A stretch of 64,000 bases of DNA from Bimuria novae-zelandiae CBS 107.79 (lineage: Eukaryota; Ascomycota; Dothideomycetes; Pleosporales; Didymosphaeriaceae), in assembly GCA_010015655.1 (NCBI GenBank), contig ML976664.1:736675-800674 (forward strand), in the 5' to 3' direction. A program made the position numbers and the translations under genes. How positions within the stretch are numbered: the first letter of the stretch is position 1; each line of letters begins with the position of its first letter. Below the pieces are notes generated by a model. It was not told the DNA's origin and ran no database searches. It saw only the letters and a program-made list of their open reading frames with translations. This document shows, piece by piece, positions 37,496 through 50,141 of the stretch.

Positions 37496-37930
37496 GCAAC
37501 GTCGTGCTCGCGTAGGTTTAATAAAGTTTTAAAATTTAAAAATAGCGTTACGTTATAAGTAGTATTAAAAGTTAAAGCTATATTATTTTATAGATACTAC
37601 TTCTAGGTAGTGCACTAGTTATATTTTAGTTTACGCTAAGTATAGCCTATAGGTCCCTAAGAGAGATTAGGAGCTTATTTAAAAGAAGAAATATAAGAAA
37701 TATTTAAAGCTTTTTATACTAAGGAGTTAGCTACCTATCTTAAGTAGGAGTTAGTAAAGGTTAAGAAAAAGGAGTACGCCTATACTTAGCATAATCTTTG
37801 TATTACTAACGCGATAGAAGCCTTAGAGAAAGAGAAGGGAAAAAAGGATCTAAAGAGTATAGTTACTACTAATACTCGCGAACTATTGTAACTCGCACTT
37901 TTAGAGGCTAACTTAATCTAGTTATAAGCT
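37496..37930 (+). pseudogene. unidentified ORF relic antisense to chromovirus 1
   Basis: On the plus strand a start at about 37496 (MQRRARVGLIKF) and, in another frame from about 37650, a charged, coiled-coil-like stretch (KVKKKEYAYT, AIEALEKEKGKKDLKS) can be read, with stops that are all TAG/TAA where Gln would fit. An intron or frameshift would be needed to join the two. It lies at the 3' end of the minus-strand chromovirus and I do not recognise the family. Confidence 0.35.
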
Positions 37931-40900
37931 AATTCTTTTTTATTTAACTTTAACTTTTTTATATTTCCTTCTTCCTTGCTAATTTTCTATCTAATAATAT
38001 TATTAGTAGTAATTTATTATTAATTCCTTATAGTTTATAAGGTTTTTCTTTAGTTTCTAGGTGTTATATTATTCTAGCTATCCTTTCCACTTAACTAAAT
38101 ATTTAAGCTAACTTTAGTCTATTTTTAGGTCCCTAGTTTCCTTAACCTTGTACTTATAATTTTTTTTAGATCTAACTAGGTCTTGACTAGAGCGTCTGGT
38201 GGAGCTAGTTTTGAGAGTAATTTATAGAACGTGTGATAAATTTTTATACCTTTTAATAAAAGTAATTTAATTATAATAGGTCCATTAGCTTCTTGTATTT
38301 TAAAAGGGCCTACTTAAAGGTAATTTAATTTTCTATTAGGTCGTTTTATTCTTAGGTTTTTTTTATAATAGGAAACCTTTATCCCCTTTTTTAAGAGTTA
38401 GTCCTTTAATCCTTTGCTTATTTGCGTATTTTAATGCTATAAAAGCTCTTTAAGTAATTTATTCCTATAGGACTTTGTAAAGTTTTTTTTATCTTTTAAG
38501 TCTTATCTTAGGCTCTTACGGAAATACTTTCTACATCTCTTAGATCTTAATAAGTACCTAGCTTATATTTATAGTTAGCGTAGCATAGGGAGTATCGTGT
38601 CGTTCCTGTTGTGCTGTTATATGCTAGCTAGGCTATTAATAGGAATTTTACCTAATTATCCTATTATTTATTAATAGAGAATTATAAGTACTATTTTAAA
38701 GTTTAATTCGTACGTTCTGTTTGTCTATTAGCCTAGGGGTGGAAACTCGTTAAGAGCTTTCTATTAACACCTAGAGCTACTATAAAGGTATTTTAGTACT
38801 TAGACATAAAGAGCTTGTCTCTATTTATAATAAATTCCTTTAGTAGTGTGTATTCTATAAACACTTCGTTATCTACATCCTAGGCTAGTTTTTTACTATT
38901 ATAGATTCTTTTATAGGTCTGAATTTGGCTGCCTTAGTTAGGCGATCTACTATTATTATAATAGTATTATATATCTGCTTTGTTCCTAGCTATAGTAATT
39001 TTAGGAGTTTTATTATAAAGTCTATTATTATATTGTGCTAAGTTCGTTCGACTACTCATAGTAGTTATAATAGTCTATAAGGCTTATATCTTCTTAGCTT
39101 ATTTTTATAGCATGCTAAATAGTTACCTATAACCTTAGTTACTATCTACTTAAGTTTAAAAATAGCATATTTATTTGCGATCTAACGCGTTATTTTCTTA
39201 ATACTTAAGTATTCTTATTCTCTAAGTTCGTATAGCCTTCTAATTAGGGTTTCTTTATATCTTAGTTTTACAATAACTCTGTTTCTATAATCTTATCGTG
39301 TTTTATTAATCTTGTTTTAAAATAGGTTATATTCCTCGCGTTATTCTATCGTGAGTTAGCTATAGTCCTAAAAATTATATATCTCTAGTTTTATATACTG
39401 TATACTAGCTGCGTAGGCCTTAATTTTTAGTTAATTATATTTAATTATATTATTACTTCTTATACATAGTACTACGTTGTGTAGATTAGGTTTATCTTTT
39501 ATAAAATCTAGTTTTCTACTTAAGGCATCCGCTGCACTATTAAGTATTTTAGGTTAATAATATATAGCGAAGTTAAAATTCGCTAGAAATTCTACCTATT
39601 ATACTTATTATCTATTAAGCTTCTTCGTTAATATAAAGCTAGTAAGGGTTTAATAGTTTATTTATACCTTTATCTTAAAGCGTGCTTCCGTAAACTAGAC
39701 TTTTTATTATTTAAAGGCGTCTACTATCCCTAGTAGTTCCTTATTATAAACGTTGTATTTAAGTTCTACTCCTAAGAACTTTTTAGAATAGTAAAACACT
39801 AGTCCCTATTTTTTTTTCGCACTACTATAAGAGGATCGCTCCTAGTGCGTAGTCTAATATATTTATTTTAACCCTCGTGGATTTCTCTAGGTTATGTATT
39901 TATAAGAGGGATACTAAGAGAAAGAGCTTTTTAAGCTTTTTAAAAGTTTTTTACTATTTCTTTTTATTTAAATCCTACTTTCTTTTTAGTAATCTCTATT
40001 AGGGGTGTCGTAACCTTAGAATAGTCCTTAATAAACTTTTAATAAAAATTAGCGAATTTTAAGAAGGATTAAACGTCTTTTACTAACTTAGGTTATAACT
40101 ATCCTTGTACTGTAGATACTATTTTTAGGTCTATTTTAGCGCCTTCTTTTAAGATTATAAATTTAAGCTGTTCTGTCTTTATTATGTAAAATTTAGACTT
40201 CTTAAGACAGAGGAGTAGTTCGTATTTCTTTATCTTAGCTAGTACTTTTTATACGTGCTATATATACTCCTTAAGCGTGCCTCTTAAATATATTAGAACA
40301 CTGTCTAGATATACTATGCAGAATACGTCTTGGTATTCGTGTTATATCTTATTTACTACTATCTAAAACGTGGCTAGGGCGTTCGTTAGTCCTATAGACA
40401 TAAGTATAACTTTAAATAGTCTATATTATATTTAAAATACTATTATCTATTTTTGCCCTTAGGCTATATATATCTAATAGAACCTATTATTGTGAAGCTA
40501 TATTAGTTCTAGAGTCTATCTAGACTAATAAGTAATAGCGTTATTTCGAGGCGTAACTAGCCTTAGCTATATTCTTAAGATAACTTCCTATTTACTATTT
40601 CTACCTATATAAGTATTTCCTTATTCCTATATAGCAGGTTATATTTCTCTACTATCTTAAGAGATATTAGATATTTGCTCACTTTAGGGTCTATTAGCGC
40701 TATTACTTAGTAACTACTAATTATAACTTCCTTAGTTAGGTATAGGCTATTTATGCCTATTCTTGCTTTTTTTAACCTTTATAGTTGCACCTTTACTAGT
40801 AAGGTCTTCTATCTAGTAACGCTCTAGTTTTCTAATTTGTCTCTTATCTTCTTAAAGTTAACCTAAGAAGCCTTTACTTCCTTGGTCTAAGTTTACGTAG

Positions 40901-42232
40901 GTTTTTCTATATTAACGTTAGTTTTTATCTTTTTTTATTACTTTTAGTAAAGCGCTTTATAGGTGCTCCTAGAATCTTTAATTTGCTAGACCACTTCTTC
41001 CTTTTAGGGTTCTCCGTATTGTCTATATCCTGCAACTAGACATTTCTAAGATTTTAGATTCCTATATAATAGTGTTGTTTCTAGTACCACTGTCTGTTCT
41101 TTTTAACATAAATAGGCTAGATAATTCTTATTATAGTCTAGCTATCTAATCTATTATAGATAATTAGGACTTGTGCCCTCTATCTATTAGTTTCTTATAA
41201 TTGTTATTAATTCTATGTTTATACTTTTAAGGTACTAGCTTATAGCTTCTTTGTATGCTTCGTGCATTTAGTATTTATTATTAAAATATTTTTACTAGCC
41301 TATTTCCTTATAGTAGCGTGACTATTTACTAGGAAAATATTTATAATAGTTCGTCGTTAGTTTATAATTTTTAATAAACTTATAGTTAAAGTCTTTTAGT
41401 AATATTATTACTAATTCCTTTTTTATTTAATGTAGTTAGTAATCTTTTTTATTGTAAAGGAACTAGGCTACCTATTTATATTATTCTTAAATTTTAATAT
41501 ATTATTCTAGTACTAGCATATTTCCTTAGTACTTTATAGTAAACTTATAGATTAATGTAGCCCTTAGCCTTTTAAGCTTAATTTTTTACGTGTACTCTTA
41601 GGGTGTGTGCATTTAATTATTACATACCTAGTACTCTATTTTTACTAGTTAGAGAAGGATCTTGTACTTATATACTATCTTTTATTTTATTTCTTTCTGT
41701 GTCTTTAGAACCTTAAATTTTATATTAGAGACTTTATCTTCTTTAGTTTTTAGTAGTATAGGTGTTAGTGCCTATAGTATAGCTATTATTACTTAAATAA
41801 TTTAAGCTTTCTTGCTCTTAGTCTTACAGTTTTTTAGGTAGTTATATGTAAAGTAACCTTATTTGTCGTACCCTAGGCAGGCTTTTTTATCTAGGCAGTA
41901 TTTTGCTCTTTATTTATTAGCCTATTATTATAGTTCTTTTACTACTTCTTTAGCTTCTTTTCTTGCGCCTTGTTAGCTATTATAATGTCCTTATCGTGGT
42001 CCTGTCGTAGCTTTTAGCTTTTCTTAGTATTAGGTTGCACTCACCCGCCTTTACGTTTTTTAAGTTACTATTTATATAGGTAATTATCTACTTAGATAAA
42101 TAGCTTAATTGTTTCTTCTAAGCTTCTAGGTTAGTTATAGTGGATTAGTTCGTCCTTTACTATTTCCTTTAACCTATTATAGTAGACTACCTATAAGGGG
42201 GCGTTATCCTAATTAATTCTTGCCTATAGTTG
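37930..42232 (-). mobile_element. Ty3/Gypsy chromovirus relic 1 (minus strand)
   Basis: Read on the minus strand the order is gag, RT, RNase H, integrase, chromodomain. Visible landmarks are a degraded zinc knuckle (about 41,860-41,890), RT YLDS at 40300-40311 in place of YLDD, RNase H (about 39,600-39,800), integrase with the remnant of HPQTDGQTER near 38,720, and a chromodomain (VKWKG followed by E.YNT) near 38,050-38,090. Stops are pervasive. Gag is cut at 42232 by an LTR-like insertion. No LTR of its own was found at the left end. Confidence 0.85.
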
Positions 42233-42663
42233 TGTTAAGGTCCCAAAGGGGTAGCTGGTCCCTAAGGGGCTAAGGTTGGTTCTCGGGCAGGAATACTGTA
42301 GTAGGACAGGAGAGGGTTGTAGTAATAGCTTGCGCTTGTCACTAGGGCGTTAGTATCGAAGGTGTGTACAGCACAATCAAATCAACAAGGTTGCTTATTT
42401 AGATCTAAACGATAGATTGATAAACAGGTTAAACACGAGTATGAAAGTTCATCCTCGCGTTCCTATATACTTGGGGAATTCTACCCTCACATTGAAGGTT
42501 GCTATCACTAATGGTTCTGCCATCAATGATGGTTGTGCCATCACTAATGGTGTTGCTTGGCGTGATGGTAATCACGTGACCTCGGTAGTGCAGTCCCACC
42601 GATGGTTACCCCGTGGCTGCCACCGTTGGTCCTTGACACTTGTAGGTCGCTCGGATCCTAACA
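42233..42663 (+). repeat. LTR-like insertion A, weakly mutated
   Basis: It starts tgttaaggtccc and ends ggatcctaaca, giving an imperfect inverted terminus, length 431 bp. Its first 230 bp match the sequences at 42852-43090 and 52000-52335. It keeps many CpA and CpG sites, unlike its surroundings, and contains short direct repeats (gccatca-atgg) near 42,515-42,560. I see no clear target duplication. It interrupts the gag of chromovirus 1. Confidence 0.65.
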
Positions 42664-42851
42664 GTATGGCGGCGTGGTATAGGGCGACGTATATTACACC
42701 TAAATCTTATACTATATAAGGCTAAAGTAGTGCTTATATTTAGCTAGGAAATTAGTTTTATAGTAATTACTATTAATACTAGCTCTTTATTAAAATATTA
42801 AGGATACAGAGTTACGCTTTATAAAGTAATTAATCTATAATATTAAGACCT

Positions 42852-43252
42852 TGTTAAGCCCTTTAGGATAGCCAATCCTAAAGGGTTTAGGTTAGTTCTT
42901 AGGTAAGAGTGTTTGTAATATAAGTAAGGGGTATTAATAGCTTGCGCGTATTAATAGGGCGTTAGTATAAAAAGTATATAGCATAATTAAATTAACAAGA
43001 GAGCCTAAGTCGAATCCAAACAATAGATTAGTAAATATGTTAAACACGATGATAGAAGTCTATTATTACATTCTTATATACAGATCTTAGACTGCTCGCT
43101 GGCGAGCGCTCTTTGCAGAGCGCTCTCTAGAGAGCAGTCACGTAACTTAGCATTATACAGCGTAGTGGCGAATGACTAGTTATTCTTAGCAAATAACTTA
43201 AGAGATTAAGTATAAAACTAGCACAGCCTTTCTTAGATCTTAGATTCTAATA
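42852..43252 (+). repeat. LTR-like copy B, degraded, with GC-rich palindrome
   Basis: It begins tgttaagcccttt and shares about 230 bp with copy A, mainly with transitions between them. Its start can fold, as gccctttaggat pairs with atcctaaagggt. Its second half differs from A and contains the palindrome at 43090-43139. The right end at ctaata (43252) is a guess from the inverted terminus. Confidence 0.55.
43090..43139. repeat. 50-bp GC-rich palindrome
   Basis: The outer arms gactgctc (43090-43097) and gagcagtc (43132-43139) are perfect complements. Inside lie a perfect hairpin gctcgc-tg-gcgagc (43094-43107) and two copies of the self-complementary gagcgctc (43104-43111 and 43118-43125). The GC content contrasts strongly with the AT-rich flanks. 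Confidence 0.85.
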
Positions 43253-43860
43253 TTATCTCCCTTCTAAGATTTATTCTTAAATTATGTATTAGGTTTTATC
43301 TCGTTTATATAAGCGTAATCCTACTTTTATATATATAAGTGTAATGTTAGTTGCTATGCCTGCTAATTCTACTATCTATAAATTTTATTTATGTAACAAA
43401 ATCCTCTAAGCGAATTTTATTACTAAGCATCCTTATTTTAAGTATAAATCTAAAAGTTAAGAGTATTATATTATACCTAAATTAGATTTAAAGTATACTA
43501 AGTATATTCCCCTTATCTATCCGTGCGTTAACATATCTTAGGCATTATTAGATAAGACACGAAAGGAGTATAAGAAGAAGGTAAAAAAAAAATAAGAAGT
43601 AGTTAGCTACTATTATCTCTTATTTATTAAAAGATAAGAAGATTTTAGCGTAGGCTAAAGAGTGTGTATGCAGAAAGACGTTATATATTATATTTAATTT
43701 AGCTACTAAGGGAGAAATAGTAAATACTAAGGTGGTTAATTATCTTACTACGGATACTTTAGTTAGGTATTCGCCTACTATATAGGTAATATTAGATTTA
43801 TTAGATAGAATGTCTTTAGTGCCTTAACCTTTATCCTAGGTATATAGGTTTTTATATAAA
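43253..43860 (+). pseudogene. unidentified ORF relic antisense to chromovirus 2
   Basis: A plus-strand frame from ATG 43358 (MPANSTIYKFYLCNKIL) runs on for over 100 codons with stops that are all TAG/TAA. It is Lys/Tyr-rich with a charged stretch (DKTRKEYKKKVKKK). The family is not recognised. It abuts the chromodomain end of the minus-strand chromovirus 2, the same place as the relic at 37496. Confidence 0.3.
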
Positions 43861-46800
43861 TTTGTTAATCTTTTCTTAATAGTTCGTTAAGTTTTCTTTT
43901 AGTTCTTAAGTATTTTCGCTATGCAGGTATCCCTTCTATTTAATAAGATATGTACGTGGCTAATTCTTATACTATGGTATTTATGTAACTTTAAATTTAT
44001 TTTCTTCCTCTAGTTAGTAATAGAAGGCAGTTTTAACTAGTATCTTAGAATCTACAGGGTCTAATAAGTCTATATAAAATACTAGGTGTATTTTTGCGTC
44101 TAGCAATAGTTCTAATTATTAGTTAACTAGTAATATTTATTTAATAATAAAAAATAGCCTAAATTTAATATAGTCTAGTTTTTTGTGTTTCTTCTTTTAG
44201 GTTTAAAGAATTTTCGTAAGTAGATATGCCTTATTCCTCTTCTTTAGCTAAGGTACCGTTTTTCTTTTTTAGTTTATATAAGAAATGCTTTACTATTAAG
44301 CTTTTTTAAGATTTTCTCGCGGTTATGTGTGCGTTTTCTTTATAGTCTTTACTATATTAATTATTTATTCCGTTTTAATTATTGTAGGAAATGTTTAATT
44401 AAAGAGATGTAGGTATCTTCTATAATTTATATAAAATAGTATAAATCCTATTGCTGCTAATATCTTGTTATTGTTTGCTAATTATGCTATAGGTAATAGG
44501 GAAATCTAGTTATTCTTCTAGTTATTACAGTAGATACGTAGGTACGTTTTAATCGTCTAATTCGTACGTTCTATTTGTCCGTCGGTTTGTGGATAATATG
44601 TTATTAATAATTTTTATTTTATTCTAATAAGTGCTATAAGTATTATCTAGTAGTTTAACGTAAAGAGCTTATCGCTATTGCTAATAATTATTTTTTAAAA
44701 TACCGCAGTATTATATAAGTTATTTTAGGATAAGGAATGCAAGTTTCTTTGCCATAATTATCTTTTAATATAGTAGTAATTCTACGTATTTAGTAAATCG
44801 ATAGATAATATTTAGTATTACGTAGTAACTAATTCCTGTTACTAGGCCTTTTAACCTTAGTAGTCTTATAATAAAGTCTATAGCAATATCTTCCCATAGT
44901 GTAGCTAGTATTTAGATTACTTACATTTCTTTATACTTAAGATGTGTTGCATGCTTGTTGCGCTAGCAATCTACGTATTTGTGGATATATGTTGCTTCTA
45001 ATTCTTTAATGCCTTTAAAGCTTCAGTTTGGCTAGATAAGTTTTATTATTTTCTTAATATTTAGGTGTCTATATACTAGGTTATTATAATATTATTATAT
45101 AATTTTCTGTTATAGTTCTTTAGGTACTTCTTGTATTGTAATAAGGAGTTAATTAAGTTCCGCTATAAGTTTAATAGATCTATCCTTATTTTTTATAGTA
45201 TTATAGAATAGGTCTTTACCTTTTCTTTTATGAGGTTATTTTATTAGCTAAGCGTGTCTACTCGTCTGTTTTTCTTTCTTACTATATAGATAACTTTAAA
45301 CTTATATTATTTAGTAGTCTGTGCCTATTACTATTACCTTAGTGTAAGTTTTTTTATAGTCGTGAATCTTAGTAGATTTTTAGCGTTAAGTAACTAAGAG
45401 CGTAGATTCTCTACGTGAGTAGTACGTAATTAGATGCCATTTGCTGTTCTTTTTCTGCTTTGTGCATGCACCCATCGCAAGGTCGCTTACGTCTGTTTCG
45501 AATTGTAGTAGTTCTCTATCACAAAAGTGGATAAGTGCTGATGGCATAATATATACTATTTTTAAGTGTTAGAATAATTTTCTATACTTCATTATCTATA
45601 TAAATAGTGCTTCCTTTTTTATAAAGTTTATTAGGGGTATCGTAACCTTCGTGTAGTCCTTAATAAATTGTCTATTAAATCTATAGAATCCTAAAAAGTC
45701 TTAGATTTTTTTTATAGTTTTTAGTATTAGCTAGTTCTTAATATATATAATTTTATTTAGTGCTATTTTAATTCTATCTATGCTGACAACGTGTCCTAGA
45801 TATTCTAGTTTTTATACGTAGAATTTGCACTTTTTTAGTTTAATTCGTAGGTATGTTCTATCTAGTATCTTTAATACTATCTATACATGTGGTACGTGAT
45901 CTAATTCGTTTTCGGAGAAGTCAAAGATGTTATCTATATATATAATAATAAATATATCTAGGTAGTTGCGTAGTACGTTATTAATAAGTGCTTAAAAGGT
46001 CGCTAGTACGTTAGTAAGTCAAAAATGCATAACTATATATTTAAATAGTTTAGTGTATAGCGTATTCTAAACACTCTTTTCTATTTATTACCTTTCTTAA
46101 TTTATATAAGGTAGTATCTATTTTATAAATCTATTATTATAAAGATCTTTACTTTTAAGAGTTAATCTTAGATTTCTAAGATATTTAGTAGTAGGTATTA
46201 ATTTTTTATTATTATGTTATTAGGTTTCCTATAGTCTATATAGGGCCTTAGTTATCTATCTTTTTTTAGTATAAACATAAAAGGGCTTTTTACTAGTAAC
46301 TTTAAAGGTTTAATATAGCCTTTTATCAGATTTATCTTAATAAATTCCTTTTCTTGCTAGAGGTTTTCTTTTATTTACTATATAATAGTCTAAAGGGTAG
46401 AGTTTTCCCTTTTTTAGGTTAATTACGTAATTCTAGAGTTAATATTCTAGAAGATTTGCTTTTCCATCTCTTTCTATAAATATATGATTCTATGCTCGAT
46501 AGCATTCTAGAATGTCATGGTTTGTGCTGTTATCTTCTTGCGTTTTATGACCTGGTGGTTCCTATCAGCGTCTGCCAAGGGTATTTTCCGTTTTTCGACT
46601 ATTTGTCGTGAGACTCTATTATTAATAGCTCTTTTATTTACTATCGTATTCTATTAATGCGTAGGCTTTACTTATAATATATAGTTGTAGCGCTTAAAGA
46701 ATTGCTTTTTCTTCTTCTAATTAATCGTAGGATTATACTTTCTTAACTAGAGTAGTTTTAAAATTAGATTACAATTAGTTTTTTTTTATAATATTAACGC

Positions 46801-47434
46801 TAATTAGTTCCTAGTATTTTTAAATAGTAATGGTAGTTTTAACTTTGTATTTAATTATTACTTTGCCGGACATTAATTATCTATTTATAATATAAATATT
46901 ATAGGATATAGCCTTTTTGTGCTTATAAAGTCCTGTTCTATTAAGTGCTTTTTTTAATATATAGCTCTTTTATGCTCTTAAGTCTAGCATAGCTTTTATC
47001 TATATTTTTTAAGCTATACTAGTAGCTTAATTAATACCTAACTATTAGTAGTATTTACTTTTTTAAAGGCGTTCTTTTACCTAAGCCTAGGTCTAAAAAA
47101 GATATCTTCTCTATTACTAACTCTATAGGTTAGAAGTATCCTTTTTCCTTTTCTTTCTATAGCTATTGCTAAGCCTTTTCTTAGGAAGCTTTACTATCTT
47201 TATTCTTCACTACTAATTAAATCCTAAGGATTGTAGTTCCCTTTAGTATATAATTAAATCTATACTTCTTCTTTTAATTCCTATACTCTTTATAGTTAGG
47301 GTGTAAGTACGTTTACTATATATCTAATGCGTATTTTCTATTAACTAATAATAATATTACTCAGGTTATTACTTAGTTAAAATATAAAAAATATCGTATT
47401 TCGCATTTATCCTAGAGGTAAACATTATAATAGG

Positions 47435-47879
47435 TGTTATGACCCAGGGACATCGGGACAAGCGAGCCTTATGACGGTACACAAGCCCTACCTAAGGATG
47501 ACGTAATGTCCCAGGCTGTCCCAGACGCCAAGTCTATAGGACAATGTGGGACCACGTGACCCAGGTCACGTGACGTCACAGGAATCCCAAGAAATCCCAT
47601 GGACACGAGGCATGAGACACTGTGGGATTTTATAGGACAGGAGGGATATTTATACACAAGTGGTTTCCTACGTTATGCTCCTTATAGTTAACTAAAATAT
47701 CTTCTATGCGAGTACGTTCTCCTATATAGACTAATAGTTACCTTATTTATTATAAGATTAAATTATATAGCTACGCACTAAGTGTCGTATTAACTTATAT
47801 TATTAAATAATCTATAAAGTGCTACTATAGCTTTACTGTCCTAACCTGGATCGGACCAAGGTGTGAGCGCCTCATAACA
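47435..47879 (+). repeat. solo LTR with perfect target duplication
   Basis: This 445-bp unit starts TGTTATGA and ends TCATAACA, a perfect 8-bp inverted terminus, and is flanked by the direct repeat atagg (47430-47434 and 47880-47884). The first half (to about 47,660) is hardly RIP-mutated, whereas the second half is TpA-rich. The orientation is not determined. A diverged inverted copy lies at 52336-52790. Confidence 0.93.
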
Positions 47880-48038
47880 ATAGGCAACAAGGTAGTTAAA
47901 CTACTCTTATTTATAGCGTTAGTATATTTAGGAAAAATAGCTATATTCCTTAGCTTAGTAATATATAGTACACTAATCTTCTTTGTAGAGGGTCTATCGT
48001 ATGGTTTTATGCATAGGGTTACGGTGGTCTAGATTATA

Positions 48039-49369
48039 CAGTCATTGGACTAAAGTTTGGTTCGCCAAGCCCACAACAAAATGCCGCGCGTATCAACACT
48101 AAATACTCAACCACCCATAACTCAGCCAATATGAGAGCTTTTGGTATAGAAATAAGCGCAAATCGTCGCCGTAAAGGAGAGCTTTTAATTAAGATACGCT
48201 AATCTATCGTGTCAAAAGCAAAAGCCGGGGCGTCGCTGGCGGAGCTCGCGAAGGAGTTTTCCTGCACATTAAAATGTGTACGCGACACCCTTAAGAGATA
48301 CCAGCAAACCGGCAGCAACGCCTCTCGCGCCCGATCAGGCAGGCCACCTACACTTACGCGCAGGGAGGAGCGCTCCCTCTGGCGGCAGGCCCGGAAAAGT
48401 GCCAAAATACAGTACAGGGAGCTTATCAAAGAGGCCTCTTTAAGTAGGACTATTTGCTATAAGACTGCCTATAGGGCGTTAAAAAGAGTAGGTATTATAA
48501 TCTTTAGAGTAAAAAGACGCCTAAAAATTAATAAATTAATAGCGTATAAGCGCCTATAGTAGGCGCGCGCGTATAAAAACTTTAATTAGTAGTATACTAT
48601 ACTTAGATTCTTAGATAAGTGCTTAGTAGAGAAGGTAAAACGGCAAAAATACTAAGTAGGTATTCTACTATTTATAGGAGAAGTAGAAACCTACTATAAT
48701 TACTAAGGCCTATATAAGTTACTCGCCCGCGCAAATAGTGTAGGTAAGTATATAAATTAATTTAAAAGGGCGTACTTAGAGATTACCCTTAGTTATTATA
48801 GAGAGGGACCCTAACGCACTAAGAGGAGGGTACTTAGCCTTAAGCTATATTAAAGCTCTTAAGGAGGGCCTCCTCTCTTAATATTAACCTAGAGAGCGCT
48901 TTATACAGGATAACGCGCGTATATATATAGTAAAAAGGGCTACTAATTTCTTTATAGCTTATAGAATCTAGACTATTAATTTTCTAGCCTATTCTCTAGA
49001 CCTTAACCCTATTAAGAACCTTTAGTAGGCCCTTAAAAGGTAACTATAAAAGGACTACCCTTATTTAATAGGCAAGGGTACCTTTAAAGAAAAGTAAGAT
49101 AAGTTTTATAAGGCCTTAAAAAAGAGCTAGCTTAAAATCCTTACTTAGCTAATTTATAAGCTAATTTTAAGTATACTATATAAAATATAAGCTATACAGG
49201 CTGCGCGAGGTTATTAAATAAAATATTAAAATTAATTTACTTTATTTAATACTAAAAACACTTAATTTTATATATAAATTAATATATAGGGGGGTTAGTT
49301 AAGGGGTGAGGGCCACCTTCTTAACCAGGCCTTGGCCCTTAGCGAAACCAAACTTTAGTCCTAGTACTG
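48039..49369 (+). mobile_element. Tc1/mariner-type DNA transposon
   Basis: A 1,331-bp element with terminal inverted repeats of about 35 bp beginning CAGT (5' cagtcattggactaaagt; 3' end the complement of cagtactaggactaaagt), flanked by TA on both sides (48037-48038 and 49370-49371). It carries one transposase relic. It is inserted in chromovirus relic 2. Confidence 0.93.
48131..49229 (+). pseudogene. Tc1-type transposase, broken
   Basis: The frame from ATG 48131 (MRAFGIEISANRRRKGEL) has a TAA at codon 24, then an open HTH region (SLAELAKEFSCTLKCVRDTL, RSGRPPTLT) to 48559. The catalytic part appears in a frame shifted by one relative to the start: QDNA near 48,905 (second Asp) and SLDLNPIKNL near 49,000 (third acidic residue region), then WALK. 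A frameshift therefore lies between 48559 and 48894, with several TAG/TAA stops. The family is DD34D/E-like Tc1, not pogo. Confidence 0.85.
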
Positions 49370-50141
49370 TACTATAGTTTGTAGTTTAGGTTTTTATTTA
49401 GGTACCTTTTTTTAGTATTTCTATATATATAGTAATAGTCTGCCTATTCACGTGCTGCCTTACTAACTAGATTAGATTAGTAAGCATAGTAAAGTACTAC
49501 TTTATAGTTTTTATTTTATTATTTTATCATTATAAAACTAAAGTCTCCTTTTCTTAGTTAGTATTCTTCTAAAAAGTTAAAAACTTTTATTATCTTACTA
49601 GCAACTAGTTTACTCTAGCTAAGGTAAAGTATAAGAGATTAAGGCACTAGCTCTATCTCCTTTTTATCTACACCTTTATATATATCCTTATAAAGTTATA
49701 AGTTAAGTAACCCTAATTATTCTAAGTCTTTATTATAGATATTAAGTTATTTAATAGCACCTACTACCTGCTATTCCTTATGAGTTATCTTTGCGTTATT
49801 AATAGTTAGTGCGTTTAACTACCTAGTGACCTTATTCTTAGATCTGCAGTTCCTGGCTATGTGGCCTAATTTATTATATATATAGTAAAGGCGTGTCCCA
49901 GTCCCTTGTCTGTAGGTTCTATCTAGGGTACATCCTTAGTTAGACTTATAAAAGCCTTTTGCCTTTCCTGTATTTTTCTCTATTATATTAACTTAATAGT
50001 ACTAGATTTTTTCTATTAGTTAATAACTATAGTTGGCTTAGTTCTGTTAAGATCCGTCGAGATCCAACATAACGCGGGGCGGGGCATAGATACTTATCCG
50101 TGTAACTAGCTAAAATTCCTAACTTAGCTATAAGTTACGTA

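Larger units (their letters stand above)
43861..50044 (-). mobile_element. Ty3/Gypsy chromovirus relic 2 (minus strand), with nested insertions
   Basis: On the minus strand I read: a degraded gag zinc knuckle near 49,850-49,900 (GHIARNCRSKN, first two Cys lost to Tyr), protease/RT region, RT YIDN at 45929-45940 in place of YIDD, followed by FSENELDHV, integrase with a HPQTDGQTER remnant near 44,580, and a chromodomain (KGYLHSENT) near 43,870-43,960. It is interrupted by a solo LTR (47435-47879) and a Tc1-type element (48039-49369). Gag is cut at 50044 by a further LTR. Confidence 0.82.

Noticed and set aside
42417..42719. Open frame of 100 codons in LTR-like unit A
   Set aside because: It lies inside an LTR-like insertion and runs past its end; it reflects lack of RIP stops rather than a gene.
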